Source: Porphyromonadaceae bacterium
GTDB lineage: Bacteria > Bacteroidota > Bacteroidia > Bacteroidales > Paludibacteraceae
Length of the DNA: 39,693 bases
Assembly (NCBI GenBank): GCA_012523295.1
Contig: JAAYIT010000154.1
Span: 1-39,693 of the forward strand
Reading direction: 5' to 3'
A model generated the notes under the pieces. It worked only from the letters and a program-made list of their open reading frames with translations, did not search any database and was not told where the DNA came from. Shown here in pieces: positions 17,358 to 25,037 of the stretch. Position 1 is the stretch's first letter, and every line of letters starts with the position of its first letter. A program made the position numbers and the translations under genes.

Positions 17358-19616
17358 CTATTTCCTCAATCTCAGTGCATTCATAACCACTGTTATCGAA
17401 CTTAGACTCATTGCCAATGCCGCGAACATCGGGCTTAATTTCCAACCCAACATGGAATAAAAAACTCCCGCGGCAAGCGGAATTCCGATAACATTGTAGA
17501 AAAATGCCCAAAAAAGGTTTTGTTTGATATTAAGAATTGTTTTCCGGCTTAATTTTATTCCGTAAACTACATCCAAAATATCATTTTTCATTAACACCAC
17601 ATCGGCTGATTCTATGGCTATATCGGTTCCGGAACCGACAGCAAAACCGATATCGGCTCTTGCAAGTGCAGGTGCGTCGTTGATTCCATCGCCTACCATC
17701 GCTACTTTCAGTCCTTGATTTTTCATATTTTGAATTACTTGGTCTTTATCTTGCGGAAGTACATCGGCTATTACCTCATCAAATCCGATTTCTTCTTGAA
17801 TTGCCAATGCTGTACGTTCGTTATCACCGGTAAGCATCACCGTTTTCAAACCCATTTCTTTGAGAATTTCAATGGCTTTCCGGCTTGTTGGTTTCAGCAC
17901 ATCCGCCACTCCGATAACTCCAAGCACATTTTCATCATCAGAGATAAATAGTGCCGTTTTGCCTTGTTGAGAGAGTTGGTAAAGAAAATCTTCAACCGGC
18001 TCAATATCAATTATTTCTGAAATAAAAACTTTATTTCCAACACGATAAACCTCGTCTTTTATTTTTCCGGTAATTCCTTTTCCGGGAACGGTTTCAAATT
18101 CGGAAACAGGATAAAGTTCTAAATTTTTCTCTTCTGCTTCTTCAATAATTGCTTTTGAAATGGGGTGTTCAGAATATTTTTCCAACGAAGCGCTTATTTT
18201 CAAAATTTCTGTTTCATCAAGATAGTGAAATGCATCGATATCTGTTACTTTCAGATTTCCTTCGGTGATTGTTCCTGTTTTATCAAATACGACCACATCA
18301 ATTTTATCTCCTGTTTCAAGCGCTTCGGCAGATTTGAACAATATTCCGTTTTCCGCGCCTTTACCCGTTGCTACCATTACTGCTACGGGAGTTGCAAGCC
18401 CAAGTGCACACGGGCAAGAGATAATCAGCACAGATATTCCGATTGTCAAAGCAAACTCAATGGGATAGCCCAAAAGCAGCCAAACCACAGCAGCCACAAT
18501 GGCAATGGCTATCACAATGGGAACAAAAAACCGGCTGATTTGATCAGCCATTCTCGAAATCGATGCTTTTGAAGCGGAGGCTTCTTCGAGCAGTTGGATT
18601 ATCTGAGCGAGTGTGGTGTCTTTTCCAACTTTTGTTGCCCGGAATGTGAAAAAACCGGTTTTGTTGATACTGGCAGATAGAACCGTATCACCTACCTGCT
18701 TCAAAACAGGTACGCTTTCACCCGTCAAAGCTGACTGATCCACAGCGCTGAATCCTTCCTGAATCACTCCGTCAACGGGAATTTTCTGACCCGGACGAAT
18801 GCTGATTAAATCATTCAAGACCACATCGTCAACGGGAATTTCCATCTCCTTGTTTTCCCGAATCACCGTCATGGTTTGTGGAGCGGAATCAATTAATTTT
18901 GAAAGGGCATCCGAAGTTTGGCGTTTTGAACGAGCTTCAAAATACTTTCCAAGAGTAATCAAGGCAAGGATAGTTGCTCCCGATTCAAAAAATAAATCGT
19001 GCATGTATTGATGCACTACTGACATTTCACGACTATATATTCCAACGTAAATTTTGAAGATAGCAAAAATCCCATAGACAAGCGCGGCGGACGATCCGAT
19101 TGCCACAAGCGAATCCATAGTGGGTGATAACCGGAATAGGGAGCGAAATCCATTTGTGAAAAATTTCCGATTGAGAATGTAAATAGGCAGTGCAAGTATA
19201 AATTGCAACGAAGCGAAATAAAGTCCATTTTCTGCTCCTGATAGAAATTTCGGTAAAGCCAATCCGATCATCGGACCCATTGCGAGATATAATAATGGTA
19301 TCAGGAAAACGAATGAGCCGATGACGCGTTTCTTTAAAGATTCTTGCTCATGAAGTGCGTAATCCACTTTTGCCGTATCTGATTTTACTGTATCCGATTT
19401 CAAAAAAGCTTCGTATCCGGCATTTTGTACAGAATGGATAATGGTATCCGAAGTTACATCTCCCTCAAAATCTACCGACATGCTGTTGGTAAGCAAATTG
19501 ACGTTGACATCTTGCACGCCCGGCACTTTTCTGACGCTTTTTTCCACGTGTGCTACACACGAGGAGCAGGTCATTCCTGTAACATCAAATTTTTCTGTTT
19601 TTATAGTTTTTTTCAT
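17358..19616 (-). CDS. copA: Copper-translocating P1B-type ATPase
   Basis: Exports Cu(I) (or Ag(I)) from the cytoplasm with ATP. The 752-residue protein has one N-terminal HMA domain (GMTCSSC, Cys17 and Cys20). The transmembrane metal site CPC lies in SCPCALGLATP, the phosphorylation motif is DKTGTITEG, the TGES dephosphorylation loop is LTGESVP, and the hinge is GDGINDAPAL. The CPC motif together with the C-terminal MSLSSITVVMNALRLR helix fits the Cu+ (P1B-1) subclass. copZ follows downstream. A TAGATTTG box lies only 2 bp upstream of the ATG, too close to serve as its promoter. No CueR- or CopY-type regulator is in the window. Confidence 0.95.
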   Translation of the reverse strand: MKKTIKTEKFDVTGMTCSSCVAHVEKSVRKVPGVQDVNVNLLTNSMSVDFEGDVTSDTIIHSVQNAGYEAFLKSDTVKSDTAKVDYALHEQESLKKRVIGSFVFLIPLLYLAMGPMIGLALPKFLSGAENGLYFASLQFILALPIYILNRKFFTNGFRSLFRLSPTMDSLVAIGSSAALVYGIFAIFKIYVGIYSREMSVVHQYMHDLFFESGATILALITLGKYFEARSKRQTSDALSKLIDSAPQTMTVIRENKEMEIPVDDVVLNDLISIRPGQKIPVDGVIQEGFSAVDQSALTGESVPVLKQVGDTVLSASINKTGFFTFRATKVGKDTTLAQIIQLLEEASASKASISRMADQISRFFVPIVIAIAIVAAVVWLLLGYPIEFALTIGISVLIISCPCALGLATPVAVMVATGKGAENGILFKSAEALETGDKIDVVVFDKTGTITEGNLKVTDIDAFHYLDETEILKISASLEKYSEHPISKAIIEEAEEKNLELYPVSEFETVPGKGITGKIKDEVYRVGNKVFISEIIDIEPVEDFLYQLSQQGKTALFISDDENVLGVIGVADVLKPTSRKAIEILKEMGLKTVMLTGDNERTALAIQEEIGFDEVIADVLPQDKDQVIQNMKNQGLKVAMVGDGINDAPALARADIGFAVGSGTDIAIESADVVLMKNDILDVVYGIKLSRKTILNIKQNLFWAFFYNVIGIPLAAGVFYSMLGWKLSPMFAALAMSLSSITVVMNALRLRK

Positions 19617-19748
19617 GCAAATCTAAGTTAGATTAGTGAAAAAGCTATGGCGAAGCCATCACCTTTTCCACTTGCGCTGAACCATCCATGTCGAACTTTT
19701 TCAGCAGATTCCATTTTAATAAAAACAAGTATGTGACCTGATTGGTTC

Positions 19749-19799
19749 AAAATAAAACGTCTAACAAGTTTTCTTCTTGTCAGACGTTAGTTTTATTTT
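19749..19799. terminator. Terminator for the leftward envelope operon
   Basis: AAAATAAAACGTCTAACAAG pairs with CTTGTCAGACG..TTTTATTTT; only a CTAA insertion and one mismatch interrupt it. On the minus strand the stem ends in TTTTATTTT. It would end transcription of the 20010-21480 genes before copA. Confidence 0.75.
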
Positions 19800-19842
19800 A
19801 AGATTATCCGTTTTTGTCCCCAATCTTAAATATGTTGTTTTT

Positions 19843-19990
19843 TTAGATTGGGACTAACCGCTTCAAGTCGGTTTGTCCCGTTGTTAAGCGACGTAAATAT
19901 GCAACCATCCCGATATTCGGGATGGTTGTGGTTCAACAATTTAAAATTGCAACAAATAGGAATGATTGCGGATAATCGTATTTTATTTTC
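19843..19990. repeat. Mosaic intergenic repeat, copy A
   Basis: It shares a left module (GGGACTAACCGCTTCAAGTCG) and a right module (AGGAATGATTGCGGATAATC) with copy B at 34709-34893. The centre differs and here contains the hairpin CCATCCCGATATTCGGGATGG. A GTCCCCAATCT / AGATTGGGAC inverted repeat (19816-19854) flanks its left edge. Confidence 0.65.
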
Positions 19991-20009
19991 CATTAAAATT
20001 TCGATTGTT

Positions 20010-20849
20010 TCACCATTTAACAAATACTCCTATATCCCATTTCAAGTGATTAACATTATGCTTTTTGAAATCAGTAAAGATTGTTTCTCTGTTCTGATAA
20101 GTCCATTTGAATTGAGTTCTTTCGTAATCAAGTGATTTTTGCATTAGTGTATGGTTCAGATTACCCAAAATCCCTAAAGTGGAATTTCCGATAGTAAAGC
20201 AATCGTACGTAAATTCAATTGAGGGTTGAACAAACCATGTGTTGTCAGAACTAATATTATACTCGTATTTACGAATTTCATTTCCGTTTATCTTTTTCTC
20301 AAAAATTGGAATCTTAATGCTATTTGTAAAGTTTAAGCCACCTGTGAAAGCAATTTTAGCATTTAATCGATTGTACGAAACCGGGAAAAATACTCCCGCG
20401 AATAGATTGTTGGAGTGAAGCGTGTTTTCATAATAATCTCGGCCATTTACATTGTAATCAGGATTTTTTAATTTATGGAAAGCACCGTAATCTTTAAAAT
20501 AAACTTTATCATTGCAATATCCGCCTAAAACCCCCATGTATTTTAATGGGGTATAAAATGCTTTTAATGTGAAATTATAAGGTTTTAGATTTGATCCCAT
20601 ATCGGTTTGAAGTGATATGTCAAAATTTTTTTTCAATTCAAATAGCACACTTAAGTTGACGTAAATATTCTGATTGTTTCCAATGTTGTAATTCATAAAA
20701 TCAAGCATATCGCTTTGTGGTGTTTTTTCTATTTTCAGATGATTGTTGCCAATTGATAAGGAACCTCTCACTCCTTCGATGAATTGTCCGTACGAAATCC
20801 AAATTGTGAATGAGCAAAGAAATACTATTAATAAAAAAATCTGTTTCAT
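20010..20849 (-). CDS. Putative outer-membrane beta-barrel protein
   Basis: Unrecognised family. From the ATG at 20849 the protein has 279 residues and opens with a clean signal peptide (MKQIFLLIVFLCSFTIW, cleavage near GQF). The upstream ATG at 20873 would place eight polar residues before it and overlap the previous gene. The mature part is rich in alternating hydrophobic strands and aromatic residues, with a C-terminal GVFVKW, suggesting an outer-membrane barrel. It follows the lipoprotein gene by 10 bp, so the two form an operon ending at the terminator 19749-19799. The function is unknown. Confidence 0.6.
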   Translation of the reverse strand: MKQIFLLIVFLCSFTIWISYGQFIEGVRGSLSIGNNHLKIEKTPQSDMLDFMNYNIGNNQNIYVNLSVLFELKKNFDISLQTDMGSNLKPYNFTLKAFYTPLKYMGVLGGYCNDKVYFKDYGAFHKLKNPDYNVNGRDYYENTLHSNNLFAGVFFPVSYNRLNAKIAFTGGLNFTNSIKIPIFEKKINGNEIRKYEYNISSDNTWFVQPSIEFTYDCFTIGNSTLGILGNLNHTLMQKSLDYERTQFKWTYQNRETIFTDFKKHNVNHLKWDIGVFVKW

Positions 20850-20859
20850 ATTTTCCGAA

Positions 20860-21480
20860 TTAAATGATTTCAATTAGGTTTGTATCTACTGTTAATTCCT
20901 TATCATTAGATAGCTCTACAACAAATCTAAATTTAGCTTTGGTATTTTCTACCTTTGTTTTTAAAACCAAATCAATTTGCATTTCATATCGATCATATGC
21001 TGGTTTTGTCGGTACTTTCAAATACTCATCTATTGGTACGTACAAGTCATAAAGTGATATTGATACCAAAAAATTATCGGTAACATTAGTTCCAGCAGAA
21101 ATTTCTGCAGATAAATCTTCTAATGTGATAATGCTTATTTTACGGATTGTTTGATTTGGAATAATTTCGGGTTCAGCCGGACTTTTTGCGCTCATTGGGG
21201 TGAATTCAAAGGAAAATGATTTTCTTTTGGAAGCATAATATTCTTGCTTGCTAAACTGTTTGGAAAGAAGTTTTAACTGAAAAGCAACGGCTTCACTTTG
21301 CATTTTGTCAACTTTATTATAAGTGAGATACTCGCCTGCATTATCCATATTTAAGACTGTAATACTATCAATATCGTAATAAATTTTTACAATTTCACCT
21401 GTTTTAGGTTCGCAACTATTAACCAATTTGATGAAAAAAATGATGAATAACAGCGTAGTTGCTTTGGTAAATATTTTCAT
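20860..21480 (-). CDS. Putative lipoprotein of unknown function
   Basis: A 206-residue protein with a hydrophobic leader and a probable lipobox LVNSC (Cys about residue 23), so likely a lipoprotein. The body is beta-rich, ending in FVVELSNDKELTVDTNLIEII, and no catalytic motif is visible. It is the first gene of a two-gene leftward operon with the barrel-like protein, suggesting an envelope pair. Base composition is AT-rich, like the downstream gene. I do not recognise the family. Confidence 0.6.
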   Translation of the reverse strand: MKIFTKATTLLFIIFFIKLVNSCEPKTGEIVKIYYDIDSITVLNMDNAGEYLTYNKVDKMQSEAVAFQLKLLSKQFSKQEYYASKRKSFSFEFTPMSAKSPAEPEIIPNQTIRKISIITLEDLSAEISAGTNVTDNFLVSISLYDLYVPIDEYLKVPTKPAYDRYEMQIDLVLKTKVENTKAKFRFVVELSNDKELTVDTNLIEII

Positions 21481-21887
21481 TTGTCTAAATTTTTAATTTT
21501 CTCATTGTAAGATGAAACTTTTGACGATAAAATAATCTTTATTTGAATCCTTTCTGTCACTTATAATTTTTTTGATGCTGACCTTTCAGGGCAAAGACCT
21601 CCATTCTCAGTATTTAACCAAATTACAGACATTTATTAAAATGCTAAATGGGAGTGAGCAGTTACCCTTTTTGGATTTTATATTTAAGATAGATTTAAGT
21701 CTCGAAACGCAACTATATCAAAGAGTATTTAAAGTTCGTTAACAATTCTGAAAGTCTATCAATAGAAAAATTAACATTCATTTTTGAGAGGGGATATAAA
21801 TAATAAAAACAGCCCTAACAAGTTTTCAAAAAAACCTGATAGGGCTGTAAATCCATAAGTCAGTTGTCTTCTAACTTTCGACTCAAA
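21481..21887. other. Gene-free region between envelope operon and FKBP operon
   Basis: A 407-bp stretch without coding capacity. It contains the FKBP operon terminator on its right side; the remainder shows no exact -7 box for the leftward lipoprotein gene. Confidence 0.5.
21801..21848 (-). terminator. Rho-independent terminator of the FKBP operon
   Basis: ACAGCCCTA pairs with TAGGGCTGT across a 22-nt loop. On the minus strand the stem is followed by TTTTTATTA. It lies 40 bp after the last FKBP gene. Confidence 0.8.
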
Positions 21888-22757
21888 CTATTTTACTATT
21901 TCCAACAATTCCACATCAAAAATCAATGTAGAAAATGGAGGAATGTTTGGGTGGTTTTCCTGCGCTCCGTATCCTAAGTTTTGTGGTACGTATAAGCGGT
22001 ATTTTGAGCCAACAGACATCAATTGAAGGCCTTCGGTCCATGCGGGGATTACTTGATTCAAAGGGAATTCAGCAGGCGTACCTCGTTCTACCGAACTGTC
22101 AAAAACAGTGTCGTTGGTTAGTTTTCCCACATAGTGAACTTTCACCACATCGGTCGCGGTAGGTTTGGCTCCGGCACCTTCTTTAATTACCTCATATTGA
22201 AGTCCACTTTCTGTACTTTTCACACCATCTTTTTTCGCATTTTCAGCCAAGAATTTTTCACCGGCTTCTTTATTAGCACCGTATTTTTCTTTCATTTTTT
22301 CTTCCTGACGAAGCTGCATCACTTTTTGTACATACTCTTGAGCTTCTTCTGCTGTCATTTGAGTTTTTTCACCTTTAATAGCATTGATAAGAGCTTGTCT
22401 GATAAGCGAATAGTTTACGCTAACTCCCGAATCACCTAACAAACCGGCAGTTTTTTGTTGATTCAGCCAACTTCCTACTTGTCCGCCAACTTCTGCAAAT
22501 TCAGGATTTTCTTCTACTTTTCCGGATAATCCTTCAGTAAGACCGTCAATGAATTTTTTGATTTTATAATCTACAGAATCACTGTCTTGAGCCAACATCA
22601 TTTTCATATCATTTCCGTTGGCTAATCCAAAAGCATAATTCAAACTGTCAGCTTCGGATTTCAGTTGAGGTACTTTTGTGGAAACTCCACCACTACAAGC
22701 AGCCAATGCAAAAAGCACGGTTACAATTGTTGCTAAAAATATATTTTGCTTTTTCAT
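21888..22757 (-). CDS. FKBP-type peptidyl-prolyl isomerase, lipoprotein
   Basis: A 289-residue Mip/FkpA-like envelope chaperone. The lipobox is LAAC (about residue 21). An FKBP N-terminal dimerisation region follows, with the DSLNYAFGLANG signature near residue 38 and a long charged helix. The C-terminal FKBP domain (about residues 185-289) shows [26 protein letters not shown] and GYGAQ. It would assist folding of envelope proteins. It is last of four leftward FKBP-family genes, 32 bp after the truncated paralogue. Confidence 0.9.
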   Translation of the reverse strand: MKKQNIFLATIVTVLFALAACSGGVSTKVPQLKSEADSLNYAFGLANGNDMKMMLAQDSDSVDYKIKKFIDGLTEGLSGKVEENPEFAEVGGQVGSWLNQQKTAGLLGDSGVSVNYSLIRQALINAIKGEKTQMTAEEAQEYVQKVMQLRQEEKMKEKYGANKEAGEKFLAENAKKDGVKSTESGLQYEVIKEGAGAKPTATDVVKVHYVGKLTNDTVFDSSVERGTPAEFPLNQVIPAWTEGLQLMSVGSKYRLYVPQNLGYGAQENHPNIPPFSTLIFDVELLEIVK

Positions 22758-22789
22758 TTTGTTTTTCGTAATTAAATATTTGACATTGA

Positions 22790-23305
22790 CTATTTTACAC
22801 TATCTGCGTTTAAGCTTTCGCTCTCCACTTCCACAGGTGGCTGCGGAGGCATATTTCTTTCCTGACGTTTTTGCATTGTCGTTTGCAAATACATTTGAGC
22901 TTCTTCTCCGGTCATACCTTCACCGAAGCTTTTCATACCGTTGATTAAGCCTTGTTTTATCAATGCTTCGTTGAATACAAGCGTAGAATCAAAGATTAGT
23001 CCGTTCTTTTTTTGTTGTTTAAGCATTCCGCCTACTTGTTTTCCGTAGTTGTACATTTCGTCTTTACTGTCGCTTTTGAAAGCTTTATCAGCTGCAGCTA
23101 AGAAAGTTCCAAGATTTTTTGCTGTAGAGTCAGTTTGAAAATAAGAAGCTTTAATTCCTTCGCCATTGATAATTCCAAGGGCGTAATTCAAACTGTCTTC
23201 CTGATTCTTTAGGGAAACTTCTTTCGCTCCTGTTCCACCTGTACAAGAGGTGAAAATGAGAATAGCGGCAAATAGCGCTATTGATAGAAAATGTTGTTTT
23301 TTCAT
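22790..23305 (-). CDS. FKBP N-terminal-domain-only lipoprotein
   Basis: A 171-residue paralogue of its neighbours that stops before the PPIase domain. It has the lipobox FTSC (about residue 21), then DSLNYALGIINGEGIK and the helical N-terminal region with the MTGEEAQMYLQTTMQKRQE helix. It ends with a proline/glutamate-rich tail. No remnant of the catalytic domain is visible in the 32-bp gap to the next gene, so this is a clean shortened form, not a frameshift. It may form heterodimers with the full-length FKBPs next door (inference). Confidence 0.8.
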   Translation of the reverse strand: MKKQHFLSIALFAAILIFTSCTGGTGAKEVSLKNQEDSLNYALGIINGEGIKASYFQTDSTAKNLGTFLAAADKAFKSDSKDEMYNYGKQVGGMLKQQKKNGLIFDSTLVFNEALIKQGLINGMKSFGEGMTGEEAQMYLQTTMQKRQERNMPPQPPVEVESESLNADSVK

Positions 23306-23383
23306 TTTATTTTTATTTTTCTGTATTATTTTTTTTCTAATTTGAAAATAGATTGTTTATTTGGTTAAACTCTTCACAGCAAG

Positions 23384-24106
23384 CTACTTTACTATCTCAA
23401 GTAATTCCACTTCAAAGATCAACGGAGCAAACGGTGGAATATTCGCTTGCGGAACTCCTTGTTCGCCGTACGCCAAATTGTATGGAATAAATAGTTTGTA
23501 TTTTGAGCCGGTGTTCATCAATTGAAGTCCTTCTGTCCAACCCGGAATAACTTGATTGAGCATAAATTCGGTCGGTTCGCCACGCTCAACTGAGCTGTCA
23601 AACACGTGTCCGTCAATTGTTGTTCCGGTGTAATGCACTTTCACCATGTCAGTTTCAATCGGTTTTGCTCCGGTTCCTGCTTGCAAAACCAAATATTGAA
23701 GACCGCTTGGAGTTGATTGTACTCCATCTTTCAGTAAATTTTCGGCTAAAAATTTTTCTCCTTCAGCTTTTTTGGCTTCGTTTTCTATTTGTTGAGCTTT
23801 TGTCAGGTAGCTTCGGAAATAGTTTTGTGCAGTTTCATTGTCCATCAACACCATACTGTCACCTTTCATTGCCTGAGTAAATCCTTTGATAACCAATTCT
23901 TTGTTGTATTTTCCTCCGGGGATATTTTCCAAGTCTTTTCCAAAACTTGTACCCACATTCACGCCAAGCGCATAACTCATGGAGTCTATTTCGTTGGTTA
24001 AAATGTTGATAGGAACGGCAGGAATTGGTTCAGGTTGCACTTTTTTAAAAGTCGAACAGCTGATTATGGAAAATACTATTATTGTGAGAAAATATATTTT
24101 TTTCAT
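23384..24106 (-). CDS. FKBP-type peptidyl-prolyl isomerase, lipoprotein
   Basis: A 240-residue FkpA-like protein with the lipobox IISC (about residue 17), the N-terminal [12 protein letters not shown] motif and a full C-terminal FKBP domain ([32 protein letters not shown]). Compared with the 21888 gene, the N-terminal region is shorter. It is second in the four-gene leftward array. A 130-bp inverted-repeat element separates it from the upstream FKBP gene, so transcription may be partly independent. Confidence 0.9.
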   Translation of the reverse strand: MKKIYFLTIIVFSIISCSTFKKVQPEPIPAVPINILTNEIDSMSYALGVNVGTSFGKDLENIPGGKYNKELVIKGFTQAMKGDSMVLMDNETAQNYFRSYLTKAQQIENEAKKAEGEKFLAENLLKDGVQSTPSGLQYLVLQAGTGAKPIETDMVKVHYTGTTIDGHVFDSSVERGEPTEFMLNQVIPGWTEGLQLMNTGSKYKLFIPYNLAYGEQGVPQANIPPFAPLIFEVELLEIVK

Positions 24107-24119
24107 AAAATTTAAGACA

Positions 24120-24251
24120 ACCCCTAACCCCTAAAGGGGATAATACAGGGCAGTCATGTTTTTATTAGTTTTATTAAAAATTGTTCTTTATTAACTAATG
24201 CTGAATGAATTTGACTTACTCACTCAATGTTCCCCTTCAGGGGTTAGGGGT
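24120..24251. repeat. CCCC/GGGG inverted-repeat element
   Basis: The left end CCCCTAACCCCTAAAGGGG and the right end CCCCTTCAGGGGTTAGGGG are a near-perfect inverted repeat (one mismatch in about 21 bp). They are about 90 bp apart. The element lies between two FKBP genes. The same end motif recurs partly at 8951-8970 and 31317-31478. Confidence 0.75.
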
Positions 24252-24258
24252 GAATTAA

Positions 24259-24843
24259 TTATTCTATTCCTAACAGTTCCACTTCAAACACCAATGTAGT
24301 GTGTGGTCCGATTTGCTGTCCGGCACCTTGTGCTCCGTAAGCTAAATTGGAAGGGATAAAAAGTTTCCATTTTGATCCAACAGGCATCAATTGCAGTGCC
24401 TCAACCCAACCCTGGATTACTTGCGTAACACCGAATGTTGCCGGTTTGCCACGCTGTACAGAGCTGTCAAACACCGTTCCGTCAATCAGAGTTCCGTGAT
24501 AATGTACTTTTACGGTATCGCTCGCTTTTGGCGTTTTTCCGTCTCCTTTTGTTATGATTTCGTACTGGAGTCCGCTCGATGTCGTTTTCACTTCCGCCCG
24601 TTTTCCGTTTTCTTCAAGAAAAGCTTTTCCTTCGCTAATGTTTTTCTCCTGCGCTTTTGATTGCAAATCTTCGAAATAGCTATTAATCAGTCGCTGTGCT
24701 TCCTGATAGGTTATTTTAGGCTGTTTTTTGTTTAATACATCTTGAATGCCCGCGGCTAATTCCGCTACGTTAAGCCCGGAAACTCCGCTGCTTAATAAAT
24801 TATTTCCTAAACTTAACCCTAAGGCATAACTTATGTTATCCAT
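24259..24843 (-). CDS. FKBP-type peptidyl-prolyl isomerase, no export signal
   Basis: The start at 24843 (MDNISYALGLSLG) is preferred: a -7 box overlaps the alternative ATG at 24873. The protein has 194 residues, with the N-terminal FKBP helix region and a full FKBP domain (VKVHYHGTL, VFDSS, VIQGWVEALQLM, AYGAQG). It lacks a signal peptide or lipobox and so appears cytoplasmic, unlike its three neighbours. It is the first gene of the leftward FKBP array. It probably accelerates proline isomerisation during cytosolic folding. Confidence 0.88.
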   Translation of the reverse strand: MDNISYALGLSLGNNLLSSGVSGLNVAELAAGIQDVLNKKQPKITYQEAQRLINSYFEDLQSKAQEKNISEGKAFLEENGKRAEVKTTSSGLQYEIITKGDGKTPKASDTVKVHYHGTLIDGTVFDSSVQRGKPATFGVTQVIQGWVEALQLMPVGSKWKLFIPSNLAYGAQGAGQQIGPHTTLVFEVELLGIE

Positions 24844-24870
24844 TTTACTTTTAAAATTTAAAATTAGGTG

Positions 24871-24878
24871 CAAAGATA
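24871..24878 (-). promoter_or_regulatory. Candidate -7 box for the FKBP array
   Basis: On the minus strand this reads TATCTTTG, an exact TAnnTTTG match. It gives a leader of about 20 nt to the ATG at 24843 and excludes the earlier ATG at 24873. Confidence 0.6.
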
Positions 24879-25037
24879 GAGTAAAAAAACTAAAAATAAT
24901 GACAAAATGGGTTGAATTTAACGAATTTAAGGAAACTAATCCTTACACTTAATAAGAAAAGGAATTCTCACACTTGAGTTAGTTCAGAATTTTCTGATTA
25001 AAAATGATACCAAGCAAGACGAATTGGTATGGAATTT

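Larger units (their letters stand above)
19617..20009. other. Intergenic region upstream of copA
   Basis: A 393-bp region without genes. It holds a palindrome ATCTAAGTTAGAT (19621-19633) next to the copA start, an ATGGC-GAA-GCCAT hairpin (19647-19659), a terminator (19749-19799) and mosaic repeat copy A (about 19843-19990). Confidence 0.55.

Noticed and set aside
17290-17511. Reading frame overlapping the end of copA
   Set aside because: It lies in another frame of the copA C-terminus, has no recognisable domain and is a shadow.
19618-19625. TAGATTTG -7 box on the minus strand before copA
   Set aside because: It ends 2 bp before the start codon, so transcription would begin inside the gene; no better start codon exists downstream.
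19826-20023. Small frames inside the mosaic repeats (also at 34794-34976)
   Set aside because: They run across repeat modules and show no protein-like composition or conserved start.
22758-22789. Possible frameshifted PPIase remnant after the short FKBP gene
   Set aside because: The gap is only 32 bp, and the next gene starts with its own lipoprotein leader; no remnant of the domain is present.
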